DNA of 10,708 bases from Clostridiales bacterium (GCA_003543635.1 DNAE01000225.1:203-10910), one strand, 5' to 3'. Shown: positions 1 to 6,490, numbered from the stretch's first letter. Made by a program: numbers and translations. The notes: a model not told the origin generated them from the sequence alone.

Positions 1-411
1 ATCGAGAATGCGTCCATCGCCTTCGGCGACGATCCCAACTTCAGCTCAGATAAGGATTATTCCGATAACTTCGACGACGAGGCCTATGAGACCCCTGCTC
101 CCAAGGAACAGGTGCCCGATCTTTTCTTCGGCGAGACTCCTCCCGAGGTGATCGAAGCGAAGAAGAAAGCCGAGGAAGAAGCCCTGCGGGCTGCCGCCGA
201 GGCGGCCAGAAAGCGGGAAGCCGAGAGGCTCGAGCAGCTCAAGGATATCGAAGAAGTTCCCGTGGAGATCCCCGTTGAGGTCGAAGAGGATCCGGAGCCG
301 GAGCCGGAGACTGAGCCGGAGACTGAGCAGGAGCCTTCCCCCGAGGAAGTCGAGATAAAGGAGATCAGCTGGAAAGATATCGATCTCGGTATTCAGGAGG
401 ATGACGACTAA
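1..411 (+). CDS. ftsE: C-terminal acidic tail of probable FtsE (5' end outside window)
   Basis: The frame is open from base 1 to the TAA at 409-411, giving at least 136 residues of a protein that starts upstream. No Walker A, signature or Walker B motif of an ABC ATPase is visible. What is seen is low complexity: an Asp/Ser-rich start, then a Lys/Ala/Glu-rich stretch likely to be a charged helix (codons from about 145 to 245), then a Pro/Glu/Thr-rich segment encoded by a 12-base tandem repeat, and a last stretch ending in acidic residues. The FtsE assignment is inference from the neighbour: ftsX starts at the very next base, and ftsE-ftsX is the conserved order. FtsE is the cytoplasmic ATPase of the FtsEX complex and is normally about 220-235 residues without such a tail, so this would be an unusually extended form. 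Alternatively it is a different upstream protein. An internal GTG at 112 is not needed as a start. Confidence 0.55.
   Translation: MENASIAFGDDPNFSSDKDYSDNFDDEAYETPAPKEQVPDLFFGETPPEVIEAKKKAEEEALRAAAEAARKREAERLEQLKDIEEVPVEIPVEVEEDPEPEPETEPETEQEPSPEEVEIKEISWKDIDLGIQEDDD
301..336 (+). repeat. 12-bp tandem repeat in the acidic tail, about 3 copies
   Basis: Two exact copies of GAGCCGGAGACT (301-312 and 313-324) are followed by a diverged third (325-336). The unit is a whole number of codons and encodes Glu-Pro-Glu-Thr, so changes in copy number would only lengthen or shorten the acidic tail without breaking the frame. Confidence 0.85.
395..400 (+). promoter_or_regulatory. Shine-Dalgarno AGGAGG for ftsX (GTG start)
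   Basis: AGGAGG lies inside the end of the upstream gene, 11 bases before the GTG at 412. It supports GTG as the ftsX start even though the preceding stop codon (409-411) abuts it directly. Confidence 0.75.
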
Positions 412-1308
412 GTGAGTATAAGAGCGTTTTTCAATTCGGTCAGGGAAGGTTTCAGGGGTATCGCAAGACATCCCCTTGTCACCGTTGCTTCCGTTACTAC
501 CATTCTCCTTATGCTCATCCTCATGAGCACATTCTTCATCTTCTCGGCAAATGCCAGGAGCATGATGAAGAAACTCGGACAGCAGCCTCCCATCGAGGTC
601 TACATGAAGCTCAATGCCGACGTTGACGAGATCAACCAGACATCCAAGCTCATATTCGAGGACTCCAGAGTGATCGAAGTGTACCTCAATTCCCCGGAGC
701 AGAACTACAACAGCTTCAAGGAGAATCTGGGAACCAGTTCCTCGATCCTGGACGATTTTGATTACAACACATATCTGCCCTACACATTCTCCGTGAGGAT
801 CAGCGATCCCGCCATGGCAGACGATGTGGTGGCAAAGATCCAGACCATGCCCGGAGTCAGCAAGGTGGACCGTGAGAGCAGGGTAATGAGCTTCCTGTCC
901 CAGGCCCGTAAGGCGGTGAATATCGCGACGGTGGTATCCTTCGTCGTTCTTTTCATCATTGCGCTCTTTATCATTTCCAACATGGTAAGGATCTCCGTAT
1001 ACTCCAGAGCAAGTGAGATAGAGATAATGAAGTTCGTGGGCGCCACGAATTTCTACATAAGGATGCCCTATATAATAGAGGGCGCCATCGTGGGCCTCAT
1101 AAGTGCAGGATGCGCATGGGCCATAACGATCCTCGCATACCGCACCATCTACTATAAGGCCATGGCAAATCTTGACCCCTCGAGCTTCTACGCTCTCCTT
1201 CCCGCAAGGAACATTATGTGGTGGGTACTCGTGATAGCCGTTCTGATCGGTGTGCTCATCGGATCGGTGGGAAGCGGTATTTCAGTAAGGAAGTATATAA
1301 AGGTATGA
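412..1308 (+). CDS. ftsX: Cell division/hydrolase-activating membrane protein FtsX
   Basis: A 298-residue protein with FtsX architecture: a short cytoplasmic N-terminus, TM1 (about residues 23-46), an extracellular domain (about 47-168), then TM2 (169-192), TM3 (221-243) and TM4 (267-290). The segment between TM2 and TM3 carries the family-typical R-A-S-E-I-E-I-M-K-F-V-G-A-T coupling region (199-212). The extracellular part has the usual FtsX features, a strand E-V-Y-M near residue 62 and an M-P-G-V-S-K-V stretch near 146. FtsX is the membrane half of FtsEX and passes FtsE ATPase cycles to a peptidoglycan hydrolase outside the cell. The GTG start directly follows the upstream stop, and the TGA end overlaps the start of the M23 hydrolase gene, its likely partner, which implies translational coupling. 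Length is normal for the family. Confidence 0.95.
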   Translation: MSIRAFFNSVREGFRGIARHPLVTVASVTTILLMLILMSTFFIFSANARSMMKKLGQQPPIEVYMKLNADVDEINQTSKLIFEDSRVIEVYLNSPEQNYNSFKENLGTSSSILDDFDYNTYLPYTFSVRISDPAMADDVVAKIQTMPGVSKVDRESRVMSFLSQARKAVNIATVVSFVVLFIIALFIISNMVRISVYSRASEIEIMKFVGATNFYIRMPYIIEGAIVGLISAGCAWAITILAYRTIYYKAMANLDPSSFYALLPARNIMWWVLVIAVLIGVLIGSVGSGISVRKYIKV

Positions 1309-2663
1309 TGAAAGATCGCGACATCAACATTCAGAAGAGATTCGTTGCGGCAGGAGCCGTCGGTCTGACTTCCCTTATCTTCCTCGGAGCCTATGCTTCG
1401 GATCTTCACGCGTCATCGGATAAGGTCACGAAGCTTATGATCGAACTGGAGGGCGACACCCAGGATGATCTGGATGCCGCCAGGAACGAGAGGGACGAGG
1501 CAGCGGCCCAGGCTGAATATGCGAGATCCCAGGCGGACAGCCTGATGGTGGAAAAGAACGAACTCGCGGGGGAGCTGGAGGAACTCCAGGGCCTTTCCGA
1601 TGAGCAGTGGGAACAGTACAGGATAATCGCCCAGCAGTATGCCCTGGCGCTTGAGGCCAAGGTGGATGCCTATAACGTTTACCTGGAATCCCAGGATAAC
1701 CTGGAGGAGACGAAGACCATGTTCTCCGAGCGCGTTTCCACCATGTTCGAATACAGGAATAAGTCGGTATTGGAGGTCCTCCTGGAATCCGATTCCATCG
1801 CGGGCTTCTTTACTAATATGGAGATAATCACCCTGATCGCCGACGCGGATGATCAGGCGGTGGATCAGATGCAGATCGCCCTGGACGAGGCGGAGGCCCA
1901 GTCCGAGTACGCCCTTCAGGAGGCGGAGGACATGGAGGTCATCGCCACGGAAAAGCAGGCACAGCTCCAGGAGCTCGAGGACCGTATCGGTGTTACCCAG
2001 GCGGCTCTCGACGACATTTCCGTCAGCATCTCCTCCTGGGAGCAGCAGGCCGCCGAGTTTGATGCGACCACGGAATCCCTTAACGATCAGATATATCAGC
2101 TCCAGCTTCAGCTGGATCAGGAGGCGGAGCAGGCTGCGGCTGCCACCATAGCTGCCCAGCAGACACCTACCCCCGCGGATACTCCCGATGACAGCGGAGA
2201 GGAGAGCGATCCCACACCCGTTCCCGTGCCCACGTCGCCGCCCCAGAGCAACGGATCCTTATCCTGGCCCACATGGAGCAGGGATATCAGAGACGGATTC
2301 GGACCCCGTGTCCATCCCATAACGGGAAATGTCAGGACCCATAACGGCATCGATATCGGTGCAGGCTTCGGAGATACGGTAATGGCTGCCGGCTCAGGTA
2401 CGGTCATTTACGTGGAGGAGCCCGTGGAGGGCGAGAACTACGGAGGCGAGGGATACGGAAACTACTGTATCGTCGACCACGGCAACGGCATAACCACCCT
2501 TTACGGACATATGAGAGACGTCTACGTGAGCGTCGGTGATTCCGTTTCCACGGGCTCGGCTCTCGGAGAAGTCGGAAGCACCGGTTCGTCAACGGGTTCC
2601 CACCTGCACTTTGAGGTCAGGGAATGGGGAACACCCGTGGATCCCATGGGGTATCTTTCTTAA
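1305..2663 (+). CDS. Secreted coiled-coil M23 peptidoglycan endopeptidase (PcsB/CwlO-type N-domain)
   Basis: A 452-residue protein starting at ATG 1305, overlapping the ftsX TGA; ATG 1308 is in frame and equally possible. A basic N-terminus and hydrophobic stretch (about 12-31) form a signal peptide or anchor. Residues about 40-285 are heptad-like, Glu/Ala/Gln-rich coiled coil, and contain the E-R-V-S-T-M-F-E-Y...L-E-V-L-L-E-S-D-S segment (142-164) typical of PcsB/CwlO N-domains. A Pro/Thr/Ser linker (about 286-318) leads to an M23/LytM domain (about 320-452). The zinc and catalytic residues are all present: H346-x3-D350, H402 and H433-x-H435, so unlike the degenerate EnvC domain this should be an active enzyme that cuts peptidoglycan cross-links. 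Family knowledge says FtsX binds the coiled coil and releases autoinhibition; the gene order supports that here. Its TAA overlaps the next ATG by one base. Confidence 0.93.
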   Translation: MMKDRDINIQKRFVAAGAVGLTSLIFLGAYASDLHASSDKVTKLMIELEGDTQDDLDAARNERDEAAAQAEYARSQADSLMVEKNELAGELEELQGLSDEQWEQYRIIAQQYALALEAKVDAYNVYLESQDNLEETKTMFSERVSTMFEYRNKSVLEVLLESDSIAGFFTNMEIITLIADADDQAVDQMQIALDEAEAQSEYALQEAEDMEVIATEKQAQLQELEDRIGVTQAALDDISVSISSWEQQAAEFDATTESLNDQIYQLQLQLDQEAEQAAAATIAAQQTPTPADTPDDSGEESDPTPVPVPTSPPQSNGSLSWPTWSRDIRDGFGPRVHPITGNVRTHNGIDIGAGFGDTVMAAGSGTVIYVEEPVEGENYGGEGYGNYCIVDHGNGITTLYGHMRDVYVSVGDSVSTGSALGEVGSTGSSTGSHLHFEVREWGTPVDPMGYLS

Positions 2664-3394
2664 TGGACGAGGATATCTACGACATCCTGGCGGATAATTA
2701 TGACATCATGCAGGATGACATAGATCCTGAAGTCCTGGCGGGGATGATAAACGATCTTATCTCCTCCCATCTCAGGTCAAAGGGCGAAGGACAAAAGGTC
2801 CTGGTGGACCTCGGATGCGGCAGCGGCTCCGTAACCGCCCTGATGCAGGAGAAATACGGATACGACTGTATCGGCATCGACAGATCCGAGAAGATGCTCA
2901 ATGCCGCCATGGAGAAGTCGGGAAATGTGCTCTGGCTCCTTCAGGATATGACGGAATACGAGCTGATGGCTCCCGCCGATGTCTTTATTTCCACCACCAA
3001 CACCATGGATCACCTGACGGACATATCCCTTTTCGAGAAGATATTGAAGTCCTTCGAGATGTATCTTGCGGAGGGCGGGCTTTTCATATTTGACATCGGC
3101 ACCGAGGATTACTTTGAGAATACCCTCGGGGACAATGTGTTCTTCGAGGATTACGATGATATGACGCTCCTTTGGACAAACGAGTACGACAGGGAAACGA
3201 AGATCAGCACGTCGGAACTCACGCTTTTCTACACCCGGGACGGGGAGAACTACAGGAGGACCGACGGAACCTTATATGAGAGGTTTTATTCCGAGAAGAC
3301 CATAAGGGAACTTGCGGAAAGATACGGACTCGAGTTCGTGGCGGGGATAGTTTCCTCCGACGGACAAAGGGAGTTCATGGTATTAAGAAGGTAA
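2663..3394 (+). CDS. Class I SAM-dependent methyltransferase, substrate unknown
   Basis: A 243-residue protein with a Rossmann-type methyltransferase fold. Motif I, V-D-L-G-C-G-S-G-S (residues 48-56), binds S-adenosylmethionine. D73 after strand 2 is the expected ribose-binding acidic residue, and Q-D-M (94-96) fits motif III. The start at ATG 2663 gives M-D-E-D-I-Y-D-I-L-A-D-N-Y-D, the usual opening of this family; the ATG 39 bases upstream would add 13 residues that look like out-of-frame hydrolase sequence. The start overlaps the M23 gene's TAA (TAATG), so it is probably translated by coupling, since no strong Shine-Dalgarno is seen. hslO follows four bases after the stop. The sequence does not reveal the substrate (small molecule, protein or RNA), and no division role can be claimed from position alone. 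Confidence 0.88.
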   Translation: MDEDIYDILADNYDIMQDDIDPEVLAGMINDLISSHLRSKGEGQKVLVDLGCGSGSVTALMQEKYGYDCIGIDRSEKMLNAAMEKSGNVLWLLQDMTEYELMAPADVFISTTNTMDHLTDISLFEKILKSFEMYLAEGGLFIFDIGTEDYFENTLGDNVFFEDYDDMTLLWTNEYDRETKISTSELTLFYTRDGENYRRTDGTLYERFYSEKTIRELAERYGLEFVAGIVSSDGQREFMVLRR

Positions 3395-3398
3395 TAAT

Positions 3399-4307
3399 AT
3401 GGAAGATAAGTATTTTGCTCCCGGCATGCCCGAGGACGAGAGAGAGGATCACCTGGTAAGGGCCGTTGCAAGGAACGGTCACGTCAAGGCGGTCGCCATA
3501 AGATCCACTGCGATGGTGGAGGAGATGCGGAAGATCCACGATACAAGTTCCGTGGTCACCGCGGCCCTGGGCCGCTTCATGACGGGCTCTCTCCTTATCG
3601 CGGAGAGTCTTAAGGGTGAGCAGGATACCCAGACCACGATAATCAAGGGAGACGGGCCCATCGGAGGAATGACCTGTGTCTGTGACAGCAAGGGTCACGC
3701 CAAGGCCTATCCCCTGGAGAATAATGTTCCCGCCACATATCTAAGGCCCGGAAAGCTCAACGTGGGCGAAGCGGTGGGCAAGGGCATGCTCACGGTCATA
3801 AGGGACCTGGGATTGAAGGAGCCTTTTAACGGTACCGTGGAATTGGTCTCCGGTGAGATCGCCGAGGACTTCACCTATTATCTTGCAAGATCCGAGCAGA
3901 CCCCTTCCGTTGTGGCCCTGGGAGTTCAGGTGGGCCCTGAGGGCGTACTTAATGCCGGAGGCATGATGATCCAACTGATGCCCGGATATACGGACGAGGA
4001 CGTGGACTATGTGGAGAAGAGGGCAGGGGGCGGCTTCCCCGAGATAACCTTCCTTATGGAGGAGGGATTCTCCCCCGCCAAGATTCTAGACCTGTTCATG
4101 GGAGATCCGGATATGGCATACCTTTCAGGCTACCCCGTTTCCTACAGGTGTACCTGCTCCAAGGAAAGGATGAGTGCCGGCATCGCCGCCCTGGGTAAGG
4201 ATGAGATAAGATCCCTGGCTGAAGACGAAAAGGGTATTGATGCCGAATGCCATTTCTGCAACAGCAGATACCACTTCACCCCCGAAGAGATCAGGGCGCT
4301 TCTCTGA
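3399..4307 (+). CDS. hslO: Redox-regulated chaperone Hsp33
   Basis: A 302-residue cytoplasmic holdase that is switched on by oxidation, when its four zinc-binding cysteines form disulfides and the C-terminal domain unfolds. The four cysteines are in the expected place and spacing: C251-x-C253 and C284-x-x-C287 near the C-terminus. The N-terminal domain has typical family stretches, such as A-A-L-G-R-F-M-T-G-S-L-L (about 53-64) and the D-G-P-I-G-G-M segment (about 86-92). Length matches the family (about 290). The ATG at 3399 follows the methyltransferase stop by four bases, with a modest AGAAGG site just upstream, so the two genes are probably cotranscribed. No key residue is missing. Confidence 0.97.
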   Translation: MEDKYFAPGMPEDEREDHLVRAVARNGHVKAVAIRSTAMVEEMRKIHDTSSVVTAALGRFMTGSLLIAESLKGEQDTQTTIIKGDGPIGGMTCVCDSKGHAKAYPLENNVPATYLRPGKLNVGEAVGKGMLTVIRDLGLKEPFNGTVELVSGEIAEDFTYYLARSEQTPSVVALGVQVGPEGVLNAGGMMIQLMPGYTDEDVDYVEKRAGGGFPEITFLMEEGFSPAKILDLFMGDPDMAYLSGYPVSYRCTCSKERMSAGIAALGKDEIRSLAEDEKGIDAECHFCNSRYHFTPEEIRALL

Positions 4308-4318
4308 TACGATTTATA

Positions 4319-4347
4319 TTGAATCCCGCGAAAATCTCATATAGAAT
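4319..4347 (+). promoter_or_regulatory. Candidate sigma-A promoter for the zinc-ribbon gene
   Basis: TTGAAT (4319-4324) and TAGAAT (4342-4347) are separated by 17 bases. The -35 matches consensus at four of six positions and the -10 at five of six. Predicted transcription would start near 4354, giving a leader of about 18 bases with an AAGGAG site at 4358-4363. It lies in the 64-bp gap after hslO, the first real gap in the upper operon. No terminator is seen before it, so read-through from hslO is also possible. Confidence 0.5.
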
Positions 4348-4371
4348 ATCCTTGGATAAGGAGATACTAAT

Positions 4372-5748
4372 ATGGAAAGGGATAGTGTTTTTTCATCGTC
4401 ATCTCATAAGTGCCCACAGTGTGCGGGAAAGCTTATATTTGATACGGAGGATCAGCTCCTCACCTGTGAATTCTGCGGCAACAAGATAAAGCCCGAGAAG
4501 CTGGAGCTTCTCCCGTTCATCCGCGACATCGATAAGGAGGATGCGGATGAGAAGGAAGACGACAAGTGCGAGATCGTCTGCGACAACTGCGGCGGTTCTC
4601 TGATCACTGACAAGGATACGTCGGCGACCTTCTGCACCTTCTGCGGATCCCCCGCGATAATCAGCAGGCGCCTTAAGAAGCAGTTCCGCCCGGACTACAT
4701 AATCCCGTTTAAAGTGTCCAGGGAGACCGCCGTCGAGACTCTGAAGGAATTTGCAAGGAAGAGCAAATATGTCCCCTCGGATTTCTTTAATAAGAAGAAC
4801 TTCGATAAGGTGACGGGGATCTACGTGCCCTTCTGGCTCATGAGTTCCCGTTGCAGTGTATCCGTCCGCGGTGCCGGATATAAGAACCGTATCGGATTCC
4901 GTGACAAGTATACCCTCATGAGCGATTTTGACGTCGCTTACGATAACATTCCCTTCGACGGAGCCTTGGAGATATCGGACGAGCTCATGGAGGCAATCGA
5001 GCCCTTTGACATTTCCGAGGCCAAGCCCTTTAAGACTTCATATCTTCAGGGATTCTTCTCCCAGAAGTTCAATCTTACGGCCGATAACCTTACCGACCGC
5101 ATCCTGGTGCGCCTGGAGGAGTACGGAAAGGAAACGGCGGGGATGGCCTTCGGCAACTACGATTCGGTTAAGTTCGGTGCCTGTGTGGCAAAGCCCTACG
5201 ATCTCGAGCAGAAGTATGCTCTCTTCCCGGTATGGTTCTTAAATTACAACTATAACGGCGGAAGCTACAGGCTCGTGGTCAACGGACAGACCGGCAAGGT
5301 GGACGGTTTCCTTCCCGTCAGCAACGTAAAGAGACAGCTGAGGCTCCTGCCCCACAGGCTGACGGATCTTCTGATCTGCCTCCTGCTCATGGCTCCCCTT
5401 GTCGCAGTGGCGGTGCTTATCCTGAGGTTCCTGAACTTCCTGGGCGACGGAGCGGCAATTCTTGTCGCCGCGGTGATCCTGGGTGTGTCGGGTCCCCTAA
5501 CCTGGTACAGTCTTGAGAAACAGGTCATGGGATTAGAGGATAATTCCGCCGGTATCATGCTGAAGCCCCTGGGCAAGCTCTGGGTCGCCAGACGTGCTAG
5601 TATGGATAAGCTCAAGGACGAGACCAATATGATGGTGGGGAAGCGCCCCGTTGCCAACGTATATTACGACACCAAGGCCAAGATAGATTACAAGAATTCC
5701 GAGATGTTCGCGTGTGCCGAGAGCATCATTACGGGCAACGAATTATAA
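4372..5748 (+). CDS. Tandem zinc-ribbon membrane protein, function unknown
   Basis: A 458-residue protein. Two N-terminal zinc ribbons are clear: C14-x2-C17 with C32-x2-C35, and C70-x2-C73 with C88-x2-C91, each resembling the TFIIB/rubredoxin-type knuckle, separated by an acidic linker (about 52-65). Residues about 105-325 form a soluble domain I cannot assign, with aromatic-rich stretches such as G-I-Y-V-P-F-W-L (149-156) and F-P-V-W-F-L-N-Y-N-Y. Two hydrophobic segments (about 333-351 and 361-379) follow, then a polar C-terminal tail of about 75 residues. Similar zinc-ribbon membrane proteins are common and uncharacterised in Clostridia. A good AAGGAG site sits eight bases before the ATG. 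The topology suggests that ribbons and tail lie on the same, probably cytoplasmic, side. A nucleic-acid or protein-binding role for the ribbons is inference only. Confidence 0.85.
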   Translation: MERDSVFSSSSHKCPQCAGKLIFDTEDQLLTCEFCGNKIKPEKLELLPFIRDIDKEDADEKEDDKCEIVCDNCGGSLITDKDTSATFCTFCGSPAIISRRLKKQFRPDYIIPFKVSRETAVETLKEFARKSKYVPSDFFNKKNFDKVTGIYVPFWLMSSRCSVSVRGAGYKNRIGFRDKYTLMSDFDVAYDNIPFDGALEISDELMEAIEPFDISEAKPFKTSYLQGFFSQKFNLTADNLTDRILVRLEEYGKETAGMAFGNYDSVKFGACVAKPYDLEQKYALFPVWFLNYNYNGGSYRLVVNGQTGKVDGFLPVSNVKRQLRLLPHRLTDLLICLLLMAPLVAVAVLILRFLNFLGDGAAILVAAVILGVSGPLTWYSLEKQVMGLEDNSAGIMLKPLGKLWVARRASMDKLKDETNMMVGKRPVANVYYDTKAKIDYKNSEMFACAESIITGNEL

Positions 5749-5777
5749 GGCATTTCCGGGCCGTTGCTCCATAGCAG

Positions 5778-5834
5778 AAAAATTTGTTAAAAATACCCTT
5801 GTCAATTTGCCATGCGCAAAGTATAATACTTTCT
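5778..5834 (+). promoter_or_regulatory. Strong sigma-A promoter of the S10 operon with UP-like tract
   Basis: TTGTCA (5799-5804) and the perfect TATAAT (5822-5827) are separated by the optimal 17 bases; the -35 matches consensus at five of six positions. The predicted start of transcription is about 5834-5835. An A/T-rich stretch at 5778-5795 falls at about -56 to -39, where an UP element contacts the RNA polymerase alpha subunits; such elements are typical of highly expressed ribosomal promoters. The -10 box sits in the middle of an inverted repeat (5814-5838). Confidence 0.88.
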
Positions 5835-5838
5835 GCGC
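5814..5838. repeat. Inverted repeat spanning the S10 promoter -10 box
   Basis: The arms are GCGC-AAAGTAT (5814-5824) and ATACTTT-ct-GCGC (5826-5838), around a single central A at 5825. The inner seven bases pair perfectly and the outer four pair after a two-base offset. Part of the symmetry comes from the -10 hexamer itself. It could be an operator, or chance. Confidence 0.6.
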
Positions 5839-5984
5839 GACTTTTGGAGCGCATGCGTAGAAATCGGAGATTGCCGCAGGTTTGCGGGCTGCACAGCCAA
5901 GGCGGGTAACTTCGATGGAGCAGGTCGGGACATGATCCCGGCGGTTTCGGCTAAAGCCGGCAGCGTAATATCTTTACTGTTTGC

Positions 5985-6043
5985 CCCAGCAAGCCAAAGT
6001 GCTGATAACTGATCACTGTCAGTAACTGGATATCTGGGTTTTT
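5985..6043 (+). terminator. Possible attenuator-type terminator in the S10 leader
   Basis: CCCAG (5985-5989) can pair with CTGGG (6034-6038), which is followed directly by five Ts (6039-6043). The closing stem is only five pairs and encloses about 44 bases holding two smaller hairpins. Pairing of 5987-5991 with 6000-6004 would compete with it. That layout resembles a conditional terminator, but the stem is weak. Confidence 0.3.
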
Positions 6044-6096
6044 GAATGGGATAAGAAGAAACGCCCGACAAGGTTGAAATAAAAACAGCAAATATT

Positions 6097-6101
6097 GGAG
6101 G
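6097..6101 (+). promoter_or_regulatory. Shine-Dalgarno GGAGG fixing the rpsJ start
   Basis: GGAGG ends eight bases before ATG 6110. An in-frame TTG at 6095 would place this site inside the coding region and add five residues absent from S10 proteins, so ATG 6110 is the start. Confidence 0.9.
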
Positions 6102-6109
6102 AAAAAGAA

Positions 6110-6418
6110 ATGGCTAACCAGAAGCTCAGAATCAAGATCAAGGCTTACGACCACCAGCTTCTCGACGAGAGCGCAGCGAGCATCATCAATGCGATCGAGA
6201 GAACAGGTTCAAGCTACAGCGGACCTATCCCGCTTCCCACGGAGAAGGAGATCGTTACGATCCTTCGTTCTCCCCACAAGTACAAGGATTCCAGAGAGCA
6301 GTTCGAGCAGAGAACGCATAAGCGTTTGATCGACGTATATGCACCTACATCCAAGACGGTAGATGCACTTCAGAAGCTTGACATGCCTGCAGGCGTTTCG
6401 ATCGAGATAAAGGTCTGA
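6110..6418 (+). CDS. rpsJ: Small subunit ribosomal protein S10 (uS10)
   Basis: A 102-residue protein, the normal length for S10. It opens with [15 protein letters not shown] and carries the conserved L-R-S-P-H-K and [14 protein letters not shown] segments of the family. S10 sits in the 30S head; in many bacteria it also pairs with NusB in antitermination. It is the first gene of the operon, under the strong promoter near 5799-5827 and its long leader. A 99-base spacer with two hairpins separates it from rplC, much longer than the other gaps here. Confidence 0.98.
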   Translation: MANQKLRIKIKAYDHQLLDESAASIINAIERTGSSYSGPIPLPTEKEIVTILRSPHKYKDSREQFEQRTHKRLIDVYAPTSKTVDALQKLDMPAGVSIEIKV

Positions 6419-6434
6419 TCGCCAAAGGCTTTAA

Positions 6435-6468
6435 TCGGACGGTGAGCTTGCCAAGGCTGATCGTCCGA
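6435..6468 (+). other. Hairpin 1 in the rpsJ-rplC spacer
   Basis: TCGGACG (6435-6441) pairs perfectly with CGTCCGA (6462-6468), and G6442 can add a wobble pair with T6461. The loop is about 18 bases. No T-run follows, so it is not an intrinsic terminator; it could be an RNA processing or protein-binding site. Confidence 0.7.
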
Positions 6469-6474
6469 GGTCAT

Positions 6475-6490
6475 GTTCGCAGGAGCGAAC
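6475..6490 (+). other. Hairpin 2 in the rpsJ-rplC spacer
   Basis: GTTCGC (6475-6480) and GCGAAC (6485-6490) form a perfect six-pair stem with an AGGA tetraloop. It ends 13 bases before the rplC Shine-Dalgarno (6504-6509). No T-run follows. Confidence 0.7.

Larger units (their letters stand above)
5749..6109 (+). other. 361-bp intergenic region before the S10 operon
   Basis: This region contains no credible gene. From left to right it holds about 30 bases without a clear terminator, an A/T-rich UP-like tract, a strong promoter, a long hairpin-rich leader and the rpsJ Shine-Dalgarno. The component sites are listed separately. Confidence 0.9.
5834..6109 (+). promoter_or_regulatory. Structured 5' leader of the S10 operon, candidate cis-regulatory RNA
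   Basis: About 275 transcribed bases precede rpsJ. A long imperfect helix pairs 5863-5877 with 5902-5916 (14 pairs, including G-U, with two single-base bulges) and is capped by GGCT-gcac-AGCC (5887-5898). Next come a hairpin CGGGA-catga-TCCCG (5926-5940) and CGGC-taaa-GCCG (5948-5959). CCGGC (5938-5942) could instead pair with GCCGG (5956-5960), so the two are potentially exclusive. Downstream are CAGCA/TGCTG (5987-5991 with 6000-6004) and ACTGA/TCAGT (6008-6012 with 6019-6023). Family knowledge: ribosomal protein operons often have leaders bound by one of their own products, such as L4 on the E. coli S10 leader. I recognise neither that leader, a T-box nor a known riboswitch. Pairings were read by eye, without energy calculation. 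Confidence 0.6.

Noticed and set aside
112-411. Separate small acidic protein starting at GTG 112
   Set aside because: The same frame is open back to base 1 and no Shine-Dalgarno precedes 112, so this is the end of a longer protein.
1218-1304. Upstream start for the M23 hydrolase
   Set aside because: It would add 29 residues overlapping the last membrane span of ftsX. ATG 1305 gives a clean signal peptide and the usual stop/start overlap.
2624-2662. Upstream ATG for the methyltransferase
   Set aside because: It lies inside the M23 catalytic domain, and the added 13 residues do not fit the family opening that begins at ATG 2663.
5765-5776. Hairpin TGCT-ccat-AGCA as terminator after the zinc-ribbon gene
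   Set aside because: The four-pair stem is too weak and is followed by A-rich rather than T-rich sequence. No convincing terminator was found after 5748.
5871-5960. T-box, cobalamin or other known riboswitch in the rpsJ leader
   Set aside because: No T-box AGGGTGG-type motif or other conserved core known to me is visible. Only generic hairpins can be supported.
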